Of a DNA stretch of 64,000 nt, positions 1 through 9,052 are shown piece by piece; the stretch's first letter is position 1; each line of letters begins with the position of its first letter. This DNA comes from Halapricum hydrolyticum (GTDB taxonomy: Archaea > Halobacteriota > Halobacteria > Halobacteriales > Haloarculaceae): the NCBI GenBank assembly GCA_025517565.1, contig JAOPKD010000003.1, forward strand, positions 177,274 to 241,273, written 5' to 3'. Made by a program: the position numbers and the translations under genes. The notes below the pieces were generated by a model, which did no database searches, was not told the origin of the DNA, and was given only the letters and a program-made list of their open reading frames with translations.

Positions 1-171
1 GACGGACAAAAGATCCGAAAAGGCCCACAGGCCGTCGTCACGATCGAGCGTGGCCGGCGGACCGTCGTCGGGCACGGGACGGTCCGCGAACTCGAGAGGA
101 TGGCCACAGTCACACCGCCAGGGGCCGTCCGTGGGGTACGTCCGGCCGCAGTCGGAGCAGACCAGTTCCAT
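1..171 (-). CDS. Threonine synthase-like PLP enzyme, N-terminal fragment
   Basis: Only the first 57 residues lie in the window; the gene continues off the left edge. The protein opens MELVCSDCGRTYP and has a small zinc-ribbon pattern (C5, C8, C20, C22) followed by a stretch ending DDGLWAFSDLLSV. This N-terminal layout is typical of archaeal threonine synthase and related PLP-dependent beta-family enzymes, which carry a rubredoxin-like knuckle before the catalytic domain. The catalytic lysine would lie outside the window, so function within the family is not certain. A second paralogue of the same family lies at 42557-43747. Confidence 0.7.
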   Translation of the reverse strand, partial: MELVCSDCGRTYPTDGPWRCDCGHPLEFADRPVPDDGPPATLDRDDGLWAFSDLLSV

Positions 172-254
172 GGCGGCGCTACCCCGGCCAGGCACACGGA
201 TCTGTCGGTCCGCGTCGTCTCTGTGCCGGATCAGCGTCGAAAAAGTGGGCCGCT

Positions 255-1295
255 CTAGGGCGTGATGACGGCGCGCCCGTCGATTTCACGGTGTTCGAGT
301 TTCTCTGCGACCGTGTTGACCTCCTCGAGGTCGTAGCGGCTGGTGTGCAAGTCGACGTCGCCCTGTTCGACCAGCGCGACCAGTTCCTGGAGTTCAGTGT
401 ACTGGCCGACGATGTTACCCACGTAGGAGAACTCTCCGTTGACCAGCGCCTGTGCCGGTTCGTGGATGTGACCGCCGTAGCCGATGATGTGGTGGTCGCC
501 ACCGGCAGCGGTGATGTCCGGCGCGTATTCCGTGGTCACGTCGGCCCCGACGAAGTCCAGTACCTGTGCGGCACCTTTCCCGTCGGTGACGCTGTCGACG
601 AACTCCCGGACGTCTTCTTGTTCGGGGTTGACGAGATGGTCGGCCCCGCCTTCCTCGGCCAGTTCGAGCGCGGAATCCTTGAGATCGACGGCCGTGATCT
701 GCGCGGCACTCATTGCGTCGACGACCTGGACGCCGATGTGGCCCAGGCCACCGATCCCGACGATGACGGCGTGATCGCCCGGATTCAGCTTCCGGACGGC
801 CTTCTTGGCGGCGTGGTAGGCCGTGATCCCCGCGTCGGCGTGTGGTGCGATGTCGATCGGCTCGACGCCGTCCGGCAGCGGGATGACCGCGCGCTCGTTT
901 GTTAACAGGTAGTCCGCGAAACCACCGTCGGTCGTCAGTCCGTTGAACGCATCGTTCTCGCAATACATCGTCTCGCCCTGCCGGCAGGCTCGACAGGTCC
1001 CGCAGGTCTGTACCGGATGGCAGATTACCGGGTCACCCTCCTCGACGATCTCGACTTCCTCGCCCGTCTCGATAACCGTCCCGGCGTTCTCGTGGCCGAG
1101 CGTCATTGGCAACGGCTGGGGTACGTACGGCTCCCACATTCCCTCGATGATGTGGTTGTCCGTCTGGCACCAGCCCGCGCCCTCGACTTCGACGATCACC
1201 TCGTCCGATCGTGTGATCTCCGGACGATCGATCTCCTCGATCGCCAGCCCCTCGCTCATGTCGTCTGTATACTCGTGAAGTCGTGCTGCTCTCAT
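255..1295 (-). CDS. Zinc-dependent NAD(P) alcohol dehydrogenase
   Basis: 346 residues, medium-chain dehydrogenase/reductase family; oxidises alcohols or reduces aldehydes with NAD(P). Catalytic zinc ligands are visible at C43 and H68-E69 (GHE), the structural zinc site at C98, C101, C104 and C112, and the Rossmann motif GIGGLG at about 180-185. The usual third catalytic Cys is an Asp here (PHADAG, about 154). The start MRAARLHEY is chosen because an in-frame longer start would overlap the TATA box upstream. It faces the same way as the downstream-located glycerol dehydrogenase gene but has its own promoter. The physiological substrate cannot be read from sequence. Confidence 0.9.
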   Translation of the reverse strand: MRAARLHEYTDDMSEGLAIEEIDRPEITRSDEVIVEVEGAGWCQTDNHIIEGMWEPYVPQPLPMTLGHENAGTVIETGEEVEIVEEGDPVICHPVQTCGTCRACRQGETMYCENDAFNGLTTDGGFADYLLTNERAVIPLPDGVEPIDIAPHADAGITAYHAAKKAVRKLNPGDHAVIVGIGGLGHIGVQVVDAMSAAQITAVDLKDSALELAEEGGADHLVNPEQEDVREFVDSVTDGKGAAQVLDFVGADVTTEYAPDITAAGGDHHIIGYGGHIHEPAQALVNGEFSYVGNIVGQYTELQELVALVEQGDVDLHTSRYDLEEVNTVAEKLEHREIDGRAVITP

Positions 1296-1322
1296 AACCC
1301 ACCATATATTATGATCTAATGT

Positions 1323-1330
1323 GATAAATA
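1323..1330 (-). promoter_or_regulatory. TATA box of the alcohol dehydrogenase gene
   Basis: On the minus strand the sequence TATTTATC lies about 28-35 bases before the ATG at 1295, the spacing expected for an archaeal TATA box of a leaderless transcript. A second AT-rich run lies closer to the start and is less well placed. Confidence 0.5.
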
Positions 1331-1393
1331 GATACGTGGGTTCGGGCACTTTCGTGACAAAAGAGTATCCGAAAACAGAGGGATCTAGCCTGA

Positions 1394-2488
1394 TTATCGG
1401 ACGCGTTCGGCGATTTCGTCGACGGCCTTCAGCGCGTCACGGACCATCGGCGGGGTGACTTCGAAGGGCTGGTTGTGGATCGTCTCTTCGGGGTCACAGG
1501 CGGCTTCGGCGACGACGTCGAGCTGCTCGTCGGTTGGATCTTCCAGGCCGATGTCGGACAGTGCGACCGGCAGCCCGATCTCCCGGGAGAACTCGACGTA
1601 GTCCTCGATGAAGGCGTCGTCGCGCCCCTCCAGAACGAGTTGCGTGATCGTGCCGATGTTGACCTTCTCGCCGTGAGTGGCGTCGTGGGTGGCTTCGAGC
1701 TGTGTCAGTCCGTTGTGGATCGAGTGGGCCGCGGCGAGCCCGCCGCTCTCGAACCCGAGCCCGCTCAGTAGCGTGTTCGCCTCGGTGACGGCCTCGACGC
1801 TCTCGGTGACGGCGTCACGCTCGACCGCGTCGACCGCGGATCGGCCGTGTTCGCGCAGCGTCTCGTAGCAGAGTCGAGCCAGCCGGTGGCCGGCGCGCGT
1901 GGGCTTGCCGCCGACGACGTTGTCGCCGTCCGAGCGATAGGTGGCGTCGGCCTCGAACCACGTGGCGAGGCCGTCGGCGATCCCCGACCGGAAGAACCGC
2001 GTCGGCGCGTCCGCGACGATGTCGGTGTCGACCAGCACGAGGTCGGGATGCTCGTTGTAGAACCAGTACTCTTCGAACTCGCCGTGCTCGCTGTAAATGA
2101 CCGATAGTGCGCTGGTCGGCGCGTCCGTCGAGGCGACGGTCGGCATCGAAACCATCGCTCCGCCATCGAGGTTCTCCCGGACGGCCTTGGCGGTGTCCAG
2201 GGCCTTGCCGCCGCCTGCACCGATGACGACGTCAGCACCGCGGTCGCGGACGACCTCGGTGATCCGGTCGACCTCGGCCTCGGAAGACTCGCCCTGGAAC
2301 TCGACCGAACTCGCGTCCATCCCCGCGTCCTCGAGGCTGGCCAGCACGCGATCCTCGACGAGTCCGAGGACGACCTCGTCAGCGAGCAACAGCGCGTGCT
2401 CGCCCAGCGAAGCCGCGTGTGTACCGATCTCGTCGGCAACGCCGCGTCCCTGTACGTACGCCGCCGGCGACTTGAATATCTGAGACAT
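1394..2488 (-). CDS. gldA: Glycerol dehydrogenase (iron-containing ADH family)
   Basis: 364 residues. Converts glycerol and NAD to dihydroxyacetone and NADH in the cytoplasm; in haloarchaea GldA-type enzymes act in glycerol use, alongside glycerol kinase. Visible features are the nucleotide-binding GAGGGKALDTAK stretch in the N-terminal half, a PTVASTDAPTSALSVIY segment typical of GldA, and metal-ligand histidines in the C-terminal helical domain (AAAHSIHNGL and ATHDATHGEKV). The ATG at 2488 was chosen; a GTG six bases upstream is an alternative. Length and motif order match the family. Confidence 0.88.
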   Translation of the reverse strand: MSQIFKSPAAYVQGRGVADEIGTHAASLGEHALLLADEVVLGLVEDRVLASLEDAGMDASSVEFQGESSEAEVDRITEVVRDRGADVVIGAGGGKALDTAKAVRENLDGGAMVSMPTVASTDAPTSALSVIYSEHGEFEEYWFYNEHPDLVLVDTDIVADAPTRFFRSGIADGLATWFEADATYRSDGDNVVGGKPTRAGHRLARLCYETLREHGRSAVDAVERDAVTESVEAVTEANTLLSGLGFESGGLAAAHSIHNGLTQLEATHDATHGEKVNIGTITQLVLEGRDDAFIEDYVEFSREIGLPVALSDIGLEDPTDEQLDVVAEAACDPEETIHNQPFEVTPPMVRDALKAVDEIAERVR

Positions 2489-2531
2489 AGTCACCTATAA
2501 TTATTTACTCAGATCGTAATAACTCTTTCGA

Positions 2532-3791
2532 CTATTGTGTTTCCGGGCCGTTTCGCACGACGAACTGCGGGCCATGCTTGCGACGGCGCTGGAGCAGACA
2601 CGCGCCGAGTATCACGAGCACACCCATCAAGCCAGGTGTCACGAAAGTAAACACCGGACGTACCACCGTTTCGAGCAACTGGGGGGACTCGCCGGCCATC
2701 TCGAACCCAGTCAGAACGTCGTCGTATCGGACCGCGACCGAAGAAACCAGCGCCCCGGCGAGCAACAGCTGTCGCGGTCGGCCGCTTTCGAGCAAGTACA
2801 GCAGGGGAATCAGCGGGAAGTAGAGGATCACGAAGTAGATGGGGAACGACGGGAAAAATACCAGGACAGCGGCCATCGTCCCCATAATCGAGACGAGACG
2901 GTCCTCGCGGTCCTCGATCGTCCGGTAGAGATACACCACCGGAGGGGCGAGCACGAGGCCTGCCAACAGCCCGTAGAGCGGCGGATCGACGGTCGGCAAC
3001 AGTACCGAGATCGGTCGTCGGATCGTCAGGTACGTTTCCCCAGGATCGAGCCCGCCCGCGAAGGCCTCCGGCGAGAACCGCGGGATGATCGCACGCTCGA
3101 CGTACGCGACCGTCAGTTCCGGGCCGAAGACGGCCAGCCCGGCCGCAAAGCCGACGGCCGCGAAGCCAACGGCAGCGGCGATCGCCCGCCAGGCCCGTCT
3201 GCGGAGCAACCAGAGCCCGACGGCCGCCGGGAACACCTTGAGAAACGCCGCGAACGCGAACGCAGCGCCCGCGAGCGTCTCTCGATCGGTGTCGAGCGCG
3301 ACGAAGCCCACTACCAGCGCAGCCACGAGGTGGTGGTTGACCTGCCCGAAGAACAGCGACGACATCGAGTGGACCGAGCCGACGACGAACGCCCCGATCA
3401 ATCCTCGATCGAGCCAGGGCAGGCGACCGTCGCCAACCCGCTCGAGATACCGGACGAGCAGCCACGCCGCGGCCAGTCCGACGAGTACGGTCTGTGCCGT
3501 GTGGACAGCGAACCCGATCGTTTCGCTACCCAAAAGCGCCAGCGGGACGAATCCGAGGACGGTAATCGGCGGGTAGACGTAGTGGAAGTATCCCGGCAGT
3601 CCGTCGGGGACGGCCTGGTAGAAGTTCCCGCCCTCGAGAGCAACGTTGCCCGCGAGGTGGTAGACCCGGTAGTCGATCCCGACGTGCACGGGACTGGCGA
3701 CGAAAACGTACACGAGATTGACGAGTCCGATCACGACGCCCACCAGCAAGACGAGTCGGACGTCCCGGTTGTCGTCGTCGAGGTCCAGCAC
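2532..3791 (-). CDS. GT87/DUF2029-type polytopic membrane glycosyltransferase
   Basis: 419 residues with roughly ten hydrophobic segments. The first transmembrane helix is followed by a loop with DYRVYH and a YFHYVYPP motif, the arrangement seen in GT87 (DUF2029) polyprenol-phosphate-mannose-dependent transferases, where the loop acidic residue is thought to be catalytic. A basic C-terminus (QRRRKHG) faces the cytoplasm. No other cell-envelope gene lies next to it, so the acceptor glycan is unknown. Family call is good, substrate is inference. Confidence 0.75.
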   Translation of the reverse strand: MLDLDDDNRDVRLVLLVGVVIGLVNLVYVFVASPVHVGIDYRVYHLAGNVALEGGNFYQAVPDGLPGYFHYVYPPITVLGFVPLALLGSETIGFAVHTAQTVLVGLAAAWLLVRYLERVGDGRLPWLDRGLIGAFVVGSVHSMSSLFFGQVNHHLVAALVVGFVALDTDRETLAGAAFAFAAFLKVFPAAVGLWLLRRRAWRAIAAAVGFAAVGFAAGLAVFGPELTVAYVERAIIPRFSPEAFAGGLDPGETYLTIRRPISVLLPTVDPPLYGLLAGLVLAPPVVYLYRTIEDREDRLVSIMGTMAAVLVFFPSFPIYFVILYFPLIPLLYLLESGRPRQLLLAGALVSSVAVRYDDVLTGFEMAGESPQLLETVVRPVFTFVTPGLMGVLVILGACLLQRRRKHGPQFVVRNGPETQ

Positions 3792-3861
3792 GTCTGGGGG
3801 ACACGACTAGCACTGTGAAAAACTGTCTGATCCAGTCTGTGTCGCCCGCCTCTCGGACCGG

Positions 3862-4160
3862 TCACTCGGGAAGCAAGACGCCGTCGATCGCGTGGAGGAC
3901 GCCGTTGGACGCCTCGAAGTCCGTCGCGACGATCGTCGCCTGTCCGTCGTTCAGAACGCCGCCGTCCTGGGTAATGAAGTCGCGATTGAGCATCCGGAGC
4001 TGCGGCGCGGCGAGGACCGACTTCGCGTAGCGGCGACCGCGAGGGCGAGTTCGACGAGCGTCGGCTCGGCACTCCCACCCTGTTTCCGTCGTGCACTCGC
4101 GGTTCCGACGCCCCCGAGTGCGAACGCCGCTCCCACCGCTCCGATCGTCTTCAGTGCAGT
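3862..4160 (-). pseudogene. Fasciclin-domain protein remnant
   Basis: Two reading frames of the minus strand hold the two ends of one protein. About 4030-4160 encodes a Tat/Sec-like hydrophobic start and the beginning of a fasciclin domain (TIGAVGAAFALGGVGTASA, then PTLVELALAVA). 3862-4025 in another frame encodes the domain end (RMLNRDFITQDGG, then ASNGVLHAIDGVLLPE and stop). The middle of the domain is gone and the frame is broken, and no start codon precedes the first part. This is a decayed secreted adhesion-type gene with an internal deletion. Confidence 0.7.
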
Positions 4161-4266
4161 TCGTCAGAGAGCGGAACAGCACTACCGGGTGTCGATTTCG
4201 GTTCCTGCTGTGGCTCTTCGGGCGGAGAACGTCAGTCCTTTTGTCGCCGCTCGACTCAGTCGACAT

Positions 4267-5163
4267 ATGGCGATCGGCGACGTCTCAGCAGTCACGACCG
4301 ACGAGAACATTCACTACGTCGACACCGGCATGTACGATTCCGCGGAGTACGGGTCGGTGTATCTGATCGACGACGACCGTCCCGCGCTGATCGACACCGG
4401 TATCGGCACGAACTACGAGCGGATTCTCGACCTCCTGGACGCCGTCGGCGTCGATCCCGGGGAGCTTTCGGTGATCGCGCTGACGCACGTCCACCTCGAT
4501 CACGCCGGCGGGGCCGGATTCCTCGCCGAGGCGTGTCCGAACGCCGGGGTGTACGTCCACGAGATCGGCGCGCCCCATCTCGCGGATCCCGCGCGGCTCT
4601 GGGAGGGGACCAAGGGAGCAGTCGGCGAGCAGATCGTCTTCTACACCGAGCCGAAGCCGATTCCCGAAGACCGGATCGAGTCGATCACTGACGGCGACGA
4701 GATCGATCTCGGCACCCACACACTGCGGGCCCATCACGCGCCCGGCCACGCACCGCATCAGGTCGTCTTCGAGGTCCCCGAGAGCGACGCCGTCTTCACC
4801 GGTGACGCCGCTGGCGTCTACACGCCCTCTATCGATCGGCTTCACGCCACGAGCCCGCCACCGCAGTTCGATCTCGAGGGTGCGCTCGAGGACGTTGAGA
4901 TGATCCGGGCGCTCGATCCCGAGACGCTGCTGTACGCCCATTTCGGGCCAGCACCGGCAGACGGGCGGCTGGACACGTACGCCGATCGGCTCGAATCGTG
5001 GGTCGCGGACGTTCGGGACGCCCGCGAACGATTCGAAGAGACGGACGAGATCGTCGACCAGCTGTGGAATCGAGCGGACGCTCCGGACGTCTGGGACGAG
5101 CGCAAGACCCGGGGCGAACTCGCGATGAACGTCCGCGGCGTGCTCGCGTATCTCGATTCCTGA
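4267..5163 (+). CDS. MBL-fold metallo-hydrolase
   Basis: 298 residues. Metallo-beta-lactamase fold hydrolase with the di-metal motif THVHLDHAGG at about residue 78-87, a later histidine in HHAPGHAPHQ, the metal-bridging Asp in FTGDAAG and a C-terminal histidine (YAHFGP). The start ATG follows a TA-rich stretch and is preferred to a much longer in-frame extension that runs antisense over the fasciclin remnant and has no family similarity. Substrate is unknown; glyoxalase-II-like or related thioester hydrolysis is common in this clade. Confidence 0.85.
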   Translation: MAIGDVSAVTTDENIHYVDTGMYDSAEYGSVYLIDDDRPALIDTGIGTNYERILDLLDAVGVDPGELSVIALTHVHLDHAGGAGFLAEACPNAGVYVHEIGAPHLADPARLWEGTKGAVGEQIVFYTEPKPIPEDRIESITDGDEIDLGTHTLRAHHAPGHAPHQVVFEVPESDAVFTGDAAGVYTPSIDRLHATSPPPQFDLEGALEDVEMIRALDPETLLYAHFGPAPADGRLDTYADRLESWVADVRDARERFEETDEIVDQLWNRADAPDVWDERKTRGELAMNVRGVLAYLDS

Positions 5164-5204
5164 CCGAGAAGACACTCACGTATCTCGAACTACCAGTCGG
5201 GCCG

Positions 5205-6299
5205 TCACTCGGCATCCCGTGGACTGGCTGACAGGTCCGGGACTTCTTCGACCGGCTCGTGCGCCACCGCGTAGCCGTTCCCGGTCCTGTACACGTCTCT
5301 AACCTCGTAGAACGTGATCGCTCGCTCCTGTTTCGTCCGGACGGGAAATCCGTATCGGTCGGCCTCGTACTCGAAGGTCTCGCCGTCGGCACGGTGCTGG
5401 GAGACGAACTCGAGATGGGCGCGGAGGCGACGATCGATCACGTCACGGGAGCGTTCGGGGAGACCCTGGACGCGCTCGTCGAACACCGTTCGAAACTCCT
5501 CGTTCAACTCGTAGCCGATCGAGTTCCGCCCGGCGACCATCGCCGCCATCGAGGTGGTTCCCGTCCCCCAGAACGGGTCGAGCACGGTGTCGCCGTAGAC
5601 CGAATACATGTTGATCAGCCGGTAGGGGATCTCGAAGGGAAAGGCAGCGGACCGATCCCGGAGGTCGTCGCCGTCGGACCCTTCGCTGTCGAGCGTCTGC
5701 AAGGCCCCGCGCACGTCGGTCCAGACGTCGGAGAACCACCGGTTGCGCTCTTCCCAGAAGTACGCAGCATCGTAGCGTCGCTCGGCCCGCGGTTCGAACT
5801 CGCGGCTGTCCGCGCCGTTGCGAAAGACCAGCACGTACTCGTGTTCGAGCGTGACGTACGCGTTCGGTGGCACCATCCCCGAGCCCATGAACTTCGCCCC
5901 CGAGTTGGCGGGCTTTCGCCAGAGGATCTCCGGCAACGGGTCGAACCCGAGTGCTTCGAAGGCGTCGCTGATCCGGTCGTGATTCCGGAAGACGCGAAAC
6001 CGCCCGCCGATAGATCGCGTTGCGTCGCCGACGTTGACACACGCGATCCCGCCGTCGACCAGCACCCGGCGCAGTTCCCCCCAGACCGCATCGAGCTGTT
6101 CGTGCATCCGCTCGAAGGCCGCTTCACCGTCGCCCGCTTCGAGGTGAGTGGCGACCTCCGGATCGAGGTCGGCGAACAGCTCGTCCCACATCTCGATCAT
6201 GGGATACGGGGGCGAGGTGACCACCAGCTCGACTGAATCGTCCTCGACCGTCTCGAGCGACCGCGCGTCGCCGGTCACGATCCGGTGGCTGGTCTCCAT
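5205..6299 (-). CDS. zim: Orphan N4-cytosine DNA methyltransferase, probable CTAG-specific Zim
   Basis: 364 residues. The catalytic motif TSPPYP (residues 28-33) precedes the SAM-binding motif DPFWGTGTT (about residue 245), the order of beta-class amino-methyltransferases; TSPPY favours N4-cytosine. No restriction endonuclease is adjacent. Haloarchaea share a conserved orphan m4C methyltransferase, Zim, that modifies CTAG, and the following gene pairing with DUF5797 agrees with my memory of that locus. The start ATG overlaps the TAA stop of the upstream DUF5797 gene (TAATG), so the two are translationally coupled. Family is sure; the CTAG specificity is inferred. Confidence 0.75.
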   Translation of the reverse strand: METSHRIVTGDARSLETVEDDSVELVVTSPPYPMIEMWDELFADLDPEVATHLEAGDGEAAFERMHEQLDAVWGELRRVLVDGGIACVNVGDATRSIGGRFRVFRNHDRISDAFEALGFDPLPEILWRKPANSGAKFMGSGMVPPNAYVTLEHEYVLVFRNGADSREFEPRAERRYDAAYFWEERNRWFSDVWTDVRGALQTLDSEGSDGDDLRDRSAAFPFEIPYRLINMYSVYGDTVLDPFWGTGTTSMAAMVAGRNSIGYELNEEFRTVFDERVQGLPERSRDVIDRRLRAHLEFVSQHRADGETFEYEADRYGFPVRTKQERAITFYEVRDVYRTGNGYAVAHEPVEEVPDLSASPRDAE

Positions 6300-6790
6300 T
6301 ACTCCAGTTCGTCGACTGCGAGCTCCGATCGTTCGACAGCGAGCCGGAACGTCGGGACAGTCTTGCGGACGCGTTCGAGGACACCCTTCTCGACGAGGCT
6401 GTGCAGAGCCGATCGAACGTCGTCGACCTCGTAGTCGCCGTGGCCCGCGTCTTCGAGCGCGTGATAGACCGACACGACGCTCTGGGTCTCTTCGTCGGGA
6501 CCTGCGATCACGTCGAGGATTCTGGCCTGGATCGGGGGGACGGTGACGTGCTGGTCGTCATCGGTCCCGTCGACGAGTCCCGCGTCCTGGACGAGCTGGC
6601 GGCCCTCGGGCGTCGCACAGATCAGGCTGTCCTCGTTGCGGTAGTAGTAGTCTTTGAGTTCCGATTCGAGGAACTGGTGGACCTCGCTGCCGCTGTCCAT
6701 GTCCCACCGGTCCTGGAGTTCGCGGTTTTTCGTCGGCGCGAGCGCCACGATATCGGCCAGGCGCCGCTTCGCCGTCTCGTCGAGCGTCAT
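6299..6790 (-). CDS. DUF5797 family protein (winged-helix-like)
   Basis: 163 residues. The N-terminal part (PTKNRELQDRWDMDSGSEVH) and the central part (QARILDVIAGPDEETQSVVS) match my recollection of haloarchaeal DUF5797. The predicted helix-turn-helix character and a likely dimer interface suggest a DNA-binding regulator, but no function is established. It is the first gene of a two-gene unit with the methyltransferase, overlapping it by the bases of a TAATG junction. Confidence 0.75.
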   Translation of the reverse strand: MTLDETAKRRLADIVALAPTKNRELQDRWDMDSGSEVHQFLESELKDYYYRNEDSLICATPEGRQLVQDAGLVDGTDDDQHVTVPPIQARILDVIAGPDEETQSVVSVYHALEDAGHGDYEVDDVRSALHSLVEKGVLERVRKTVPTFRLAVERSELAVDELE

Positions 6791-6848
6791 CGCCCGTGGC
6801 TACGCACGGCCGGGAACAATGGTGTTGTGATTCGCCACGCGGCGTCGA

Positions 6849-7316
6849 TCACAGCTGTGAGAGCGTCTCGGCGACGTCGTCCCAGTGACTGCCGCGCCAG
6901 AAGTGCTGGCCACACTCCCGACAGCGCCAGACGGCCTCGTAGTCGGGTTCGGGCGCGTAATCCGGCGTCGGCTCCTCCGGCGCGACCCTGGTCAGGGGCG
7001 CGTTGCAGGCACCACACCGGGAGGGCTCGTCCTCGAGTTCGAGTTCGAATCCGGCGTCGCGGAACTCGCGCAACTGATCGACCGTATCCCGGGACTCGAT
7101 CAGCACCGCCTCTGAGGCCTTCCTGGCCAGGGCGACGTCTCTGGTCACGACGGTTCGGCCCTCGGTTCGGGCGAGCGCAACGATCTCGTCGTCGTCCTCG
7201 ACGCCGCGGCTCAGCGTGTAGGCGGCGTCGTACCCACACATTCGCAGATACGTCCCGAGCTTGCCGAGCATCGTATCCAGCAACAGTGCCGGACGCCGGT
7301 CGGTCTCTCGGCTCAT
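6849..7316 (-). CDS. Mut7-C RNase domain protein with zinc ribbon
   Basis: 155 residues. The N-terminal PIN-like Mut7-C fold shows LLLDTMLGKLGTYLRMCGYD and DDEIVALARTEGRTVVTRD, with conserved acidic residues of the predicted nuclease site. The C-terminal part has CGAC and CREC pairs forming a zinc ribbon. Such proteins are predicted RNases. The ATG overlaps the stop of polX by 4 bases, so it is the last gene of a DUF5788-polX-Mut7-C operon. Confidence 0.85.
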   Translation of the reverse strand: MSRETDRRPALLLDTMLGKLGTYLRMCGYDAAYTLSRGVEDDDEIVALARTEGRTVVTRDVALARKASEAVLIESRDTVDQLREFRDAGFELELEDEPSRCGACNAPLTRVAPEEPTPDYAPEPDYEAVWRCRECGQHFWRGSHWDDVAETLSQL

Positions 7317-9052
7317 GCCAGGAACCTCCTGATCCCGTCGGCGTCACGCGTGTTGAGCACGTCGTCCGCCTCGGCCCAGCCGCGACGCGCAGTGTGCACC
7401 CCGTAGCGCATGTACTCGTAGCTCACCGGCCGGTGGGCGTCCGTATCGATCGCGATCGTCGCCCCGGCCTCGACCGCCGCGCGAACGGCCTGTCCGCCGA
7501 GGTCAAGCCGTCGAGGGTTGGCGTTGACTTCCAGCGCCGTCCCCGCGTCGGCTGCCGCCGACGCCAGCCGATCGTATTCGATCGTCAGTCCCGGGCGCTG
7601 GTTGAGATATCGTCCCGTCGGATGCCCGATGATGTCGACCTGTGGGTGCTCGGCCGCGGCGATCAACCGGTCTGTCCCGTCGCCGGACAGCCCTGCATGG
7701 GGCGAAGCGACGACCAGATCCAGCTCGGCCAGGATCTCGTCGGCGACCGAGATCGAGCCGTCCCCGGCGATGTTCGCCTCGACGCCCGCGAAGACCTCGA
7801 TATCGGCGTCGTCGGCAGCAGCCCGGATCTCCCCGACCTGCTCGCGTAGCGTCTCGTCGTCGATCCCGACCCCGCCGACCATCCCCGGGCCGGTAGCGTG
7901 GTCGGTGATCGCGACGTACTCGTGACCGAACGCCGCTGCGCCCTCGATCATCTCCGCGATCGAGTTGCCGCCGTCCGACCAGTCCGTGTGCGTGTGAAGG
8001 TCCCCGCGAACGTCCGCCTCGGCGAGCAAGTCGGGCAGTGCGCCCGCCGCAGCGGCCTCGATCTCGCCACGTCCCTCGCGCAGTTCCGGCGGAATGAGCG
8101 GCAGGTCCAGCGCCATATACATCGACTCCTCGGTCTCGCCGCCGATCCGGTCGCCGACGCGCTGGCCGGCGTCCGGATCCTCGACTTCCGAAACGTCGAA
8201 GACGCCGTACTCGTTCATCTTCAGGTCGCGCTCGATCGCGCGGTTCCGCAGCGCGACGTTGTGATCGCGACTCCCGGTGAAATACTGGAGCGCGGCCCCG
8301 AACTCCCCGGGAGCGACGACCCGGAGATCGACCCGGACCGACCCGACGCGCAGGCTCGCCTTCGTCTCGCCGGCCTCGATGACCGTCTCGGCCTCGTCCC
8401 AGTCGGTGAACGCTTTCACGACCCGCTCGCCGTCGTCGCTGCCGACCAGTACGTCGACGTCGCCGATCGTCGGTTTCCAGCGCCGCAGCGAGCCTGCGAC
8501 CTCGACGGCTTCGACCGAGGGCTGGTCGGCGAGATACGAGCGCGCGGCTTCGCCGAGCGGGACAGCTTCGCCCAGCAACTGTCGCTCGTGGGCCTGCCTG
8601 GCGAACTCGATGCCCTCCAGGATGTTCTGTTCGGTCTTGGCACCGAAACCCTTGATCTCCTGGATCTCCCCGGCCGCTGCGGCGTCTTCCAGGTCGTCGA
8701 GCGTCCGGATCCCCAGGGCCTCATAGAGCGTGCCGACGGTCTTCGGGCCGACTCCCTCGACGCTGGTCAGCGCGTCGATCTCGACGGGTAACTCCTCGCG
8801 GAGCTCCTCGAGTTCGTCGATCGAGCCCGTCTCGACGTACTCGACGACTTTCGACGCGATGGCGTCGCCGACGCCGTCGATCTCCCCGACGGCCTCGGGA
8901 CCCTGGCCTGCGAGTCGCTCGATCGGCTCGGGATATTCGCGGACGTTCTCGGCCGCCCGACGGTAGGCCCGCGGCTTGTACTCGACGTCCATCGCGTCGA
9001 GCCGATCGGCCATCTCCTCCAGCCGGTCGGCGGCAGCGTCGTTGCGTGTCAT
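7313..9052 (-). CDS. polX: DNA polymerase X family protein with PHP domain
   Basis: 579 residues. Helix-hairpin-helix motifs (EIDGVGDAIASK, SVEGVGPKTV, IKGFGAKTE) occupy the first third. The family-X nucleotidyltransferase core follows with GSLRRWKPTIGDVDVLV (catalytic Asp pair) and a later RVDLRVV. The C-terminal PHP phosphoesterase domain has DLHTHTDWSDG, AITDHA, HPTGRY and DTDAHR metal ligands. The enzyme fills gaps in DNA repair and the PHP domain can supply 3'-end processing. Start MTRNDAAADRLEE overlaps the upstream DUF5788 stop by 4 bases. Confidence 0.92.
   Translation of the reverse strand: MTRNDAAADRLEEMADRLDAMDVEYKPRAYRRAAENVREYPEPIERLAGQGPEAVGEIDGVGDAIASKVVEYVETGSIDELEELREELPVEIDALTSVEGVGPKTVGTLYEALGIRTLDDLEDAAAAGEIQEIKGFGAKTEQNILEGIEFARQAHERQLLGEAVPLGEAARSYLADQPSVEAVEVAGSLRRWKPTIGDVDVLVGSDDGERVVKAFTDWDEAETVIEAGETKASLRVGSVRVDLRVVAPGEFGAALQYFTGSRDHNVALRNRAIERDLKMNEYGVFDVSEVEDPDAGQRVGDRIGGETEESMYMALDLPLIPPELREGRGEIEAAAAGALPDLLAEADVRGDLHTHTDWSDGGNSIAEMIEGAAAFGHEYVAITDHATGPGMVGGVGIDDETLREQVGEIRAAADDADIEVFAGVEANIAGDGSISVADEILAELDLVVASPHAGLSGDGTDRLIAAAEHPQVDIIGHPTGRYLNQRPGLTIEYDRLASAAADAGTALEVNANPRRLDLGGQAVRAAVEAGATIAIDTDAHRPVSYEYMRYGVHTARRGWAEADDVLNTRDADGIRRFLA

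Noticed and set aside
2535..3818. Long plus-strand frame opposite the GT87 gene
   Set aside because: Arg/Gln/Glu-rich translation without family features; a typical antisense shadow in GC-rich DNA. The minus-strand membrane protein explains the sequence.
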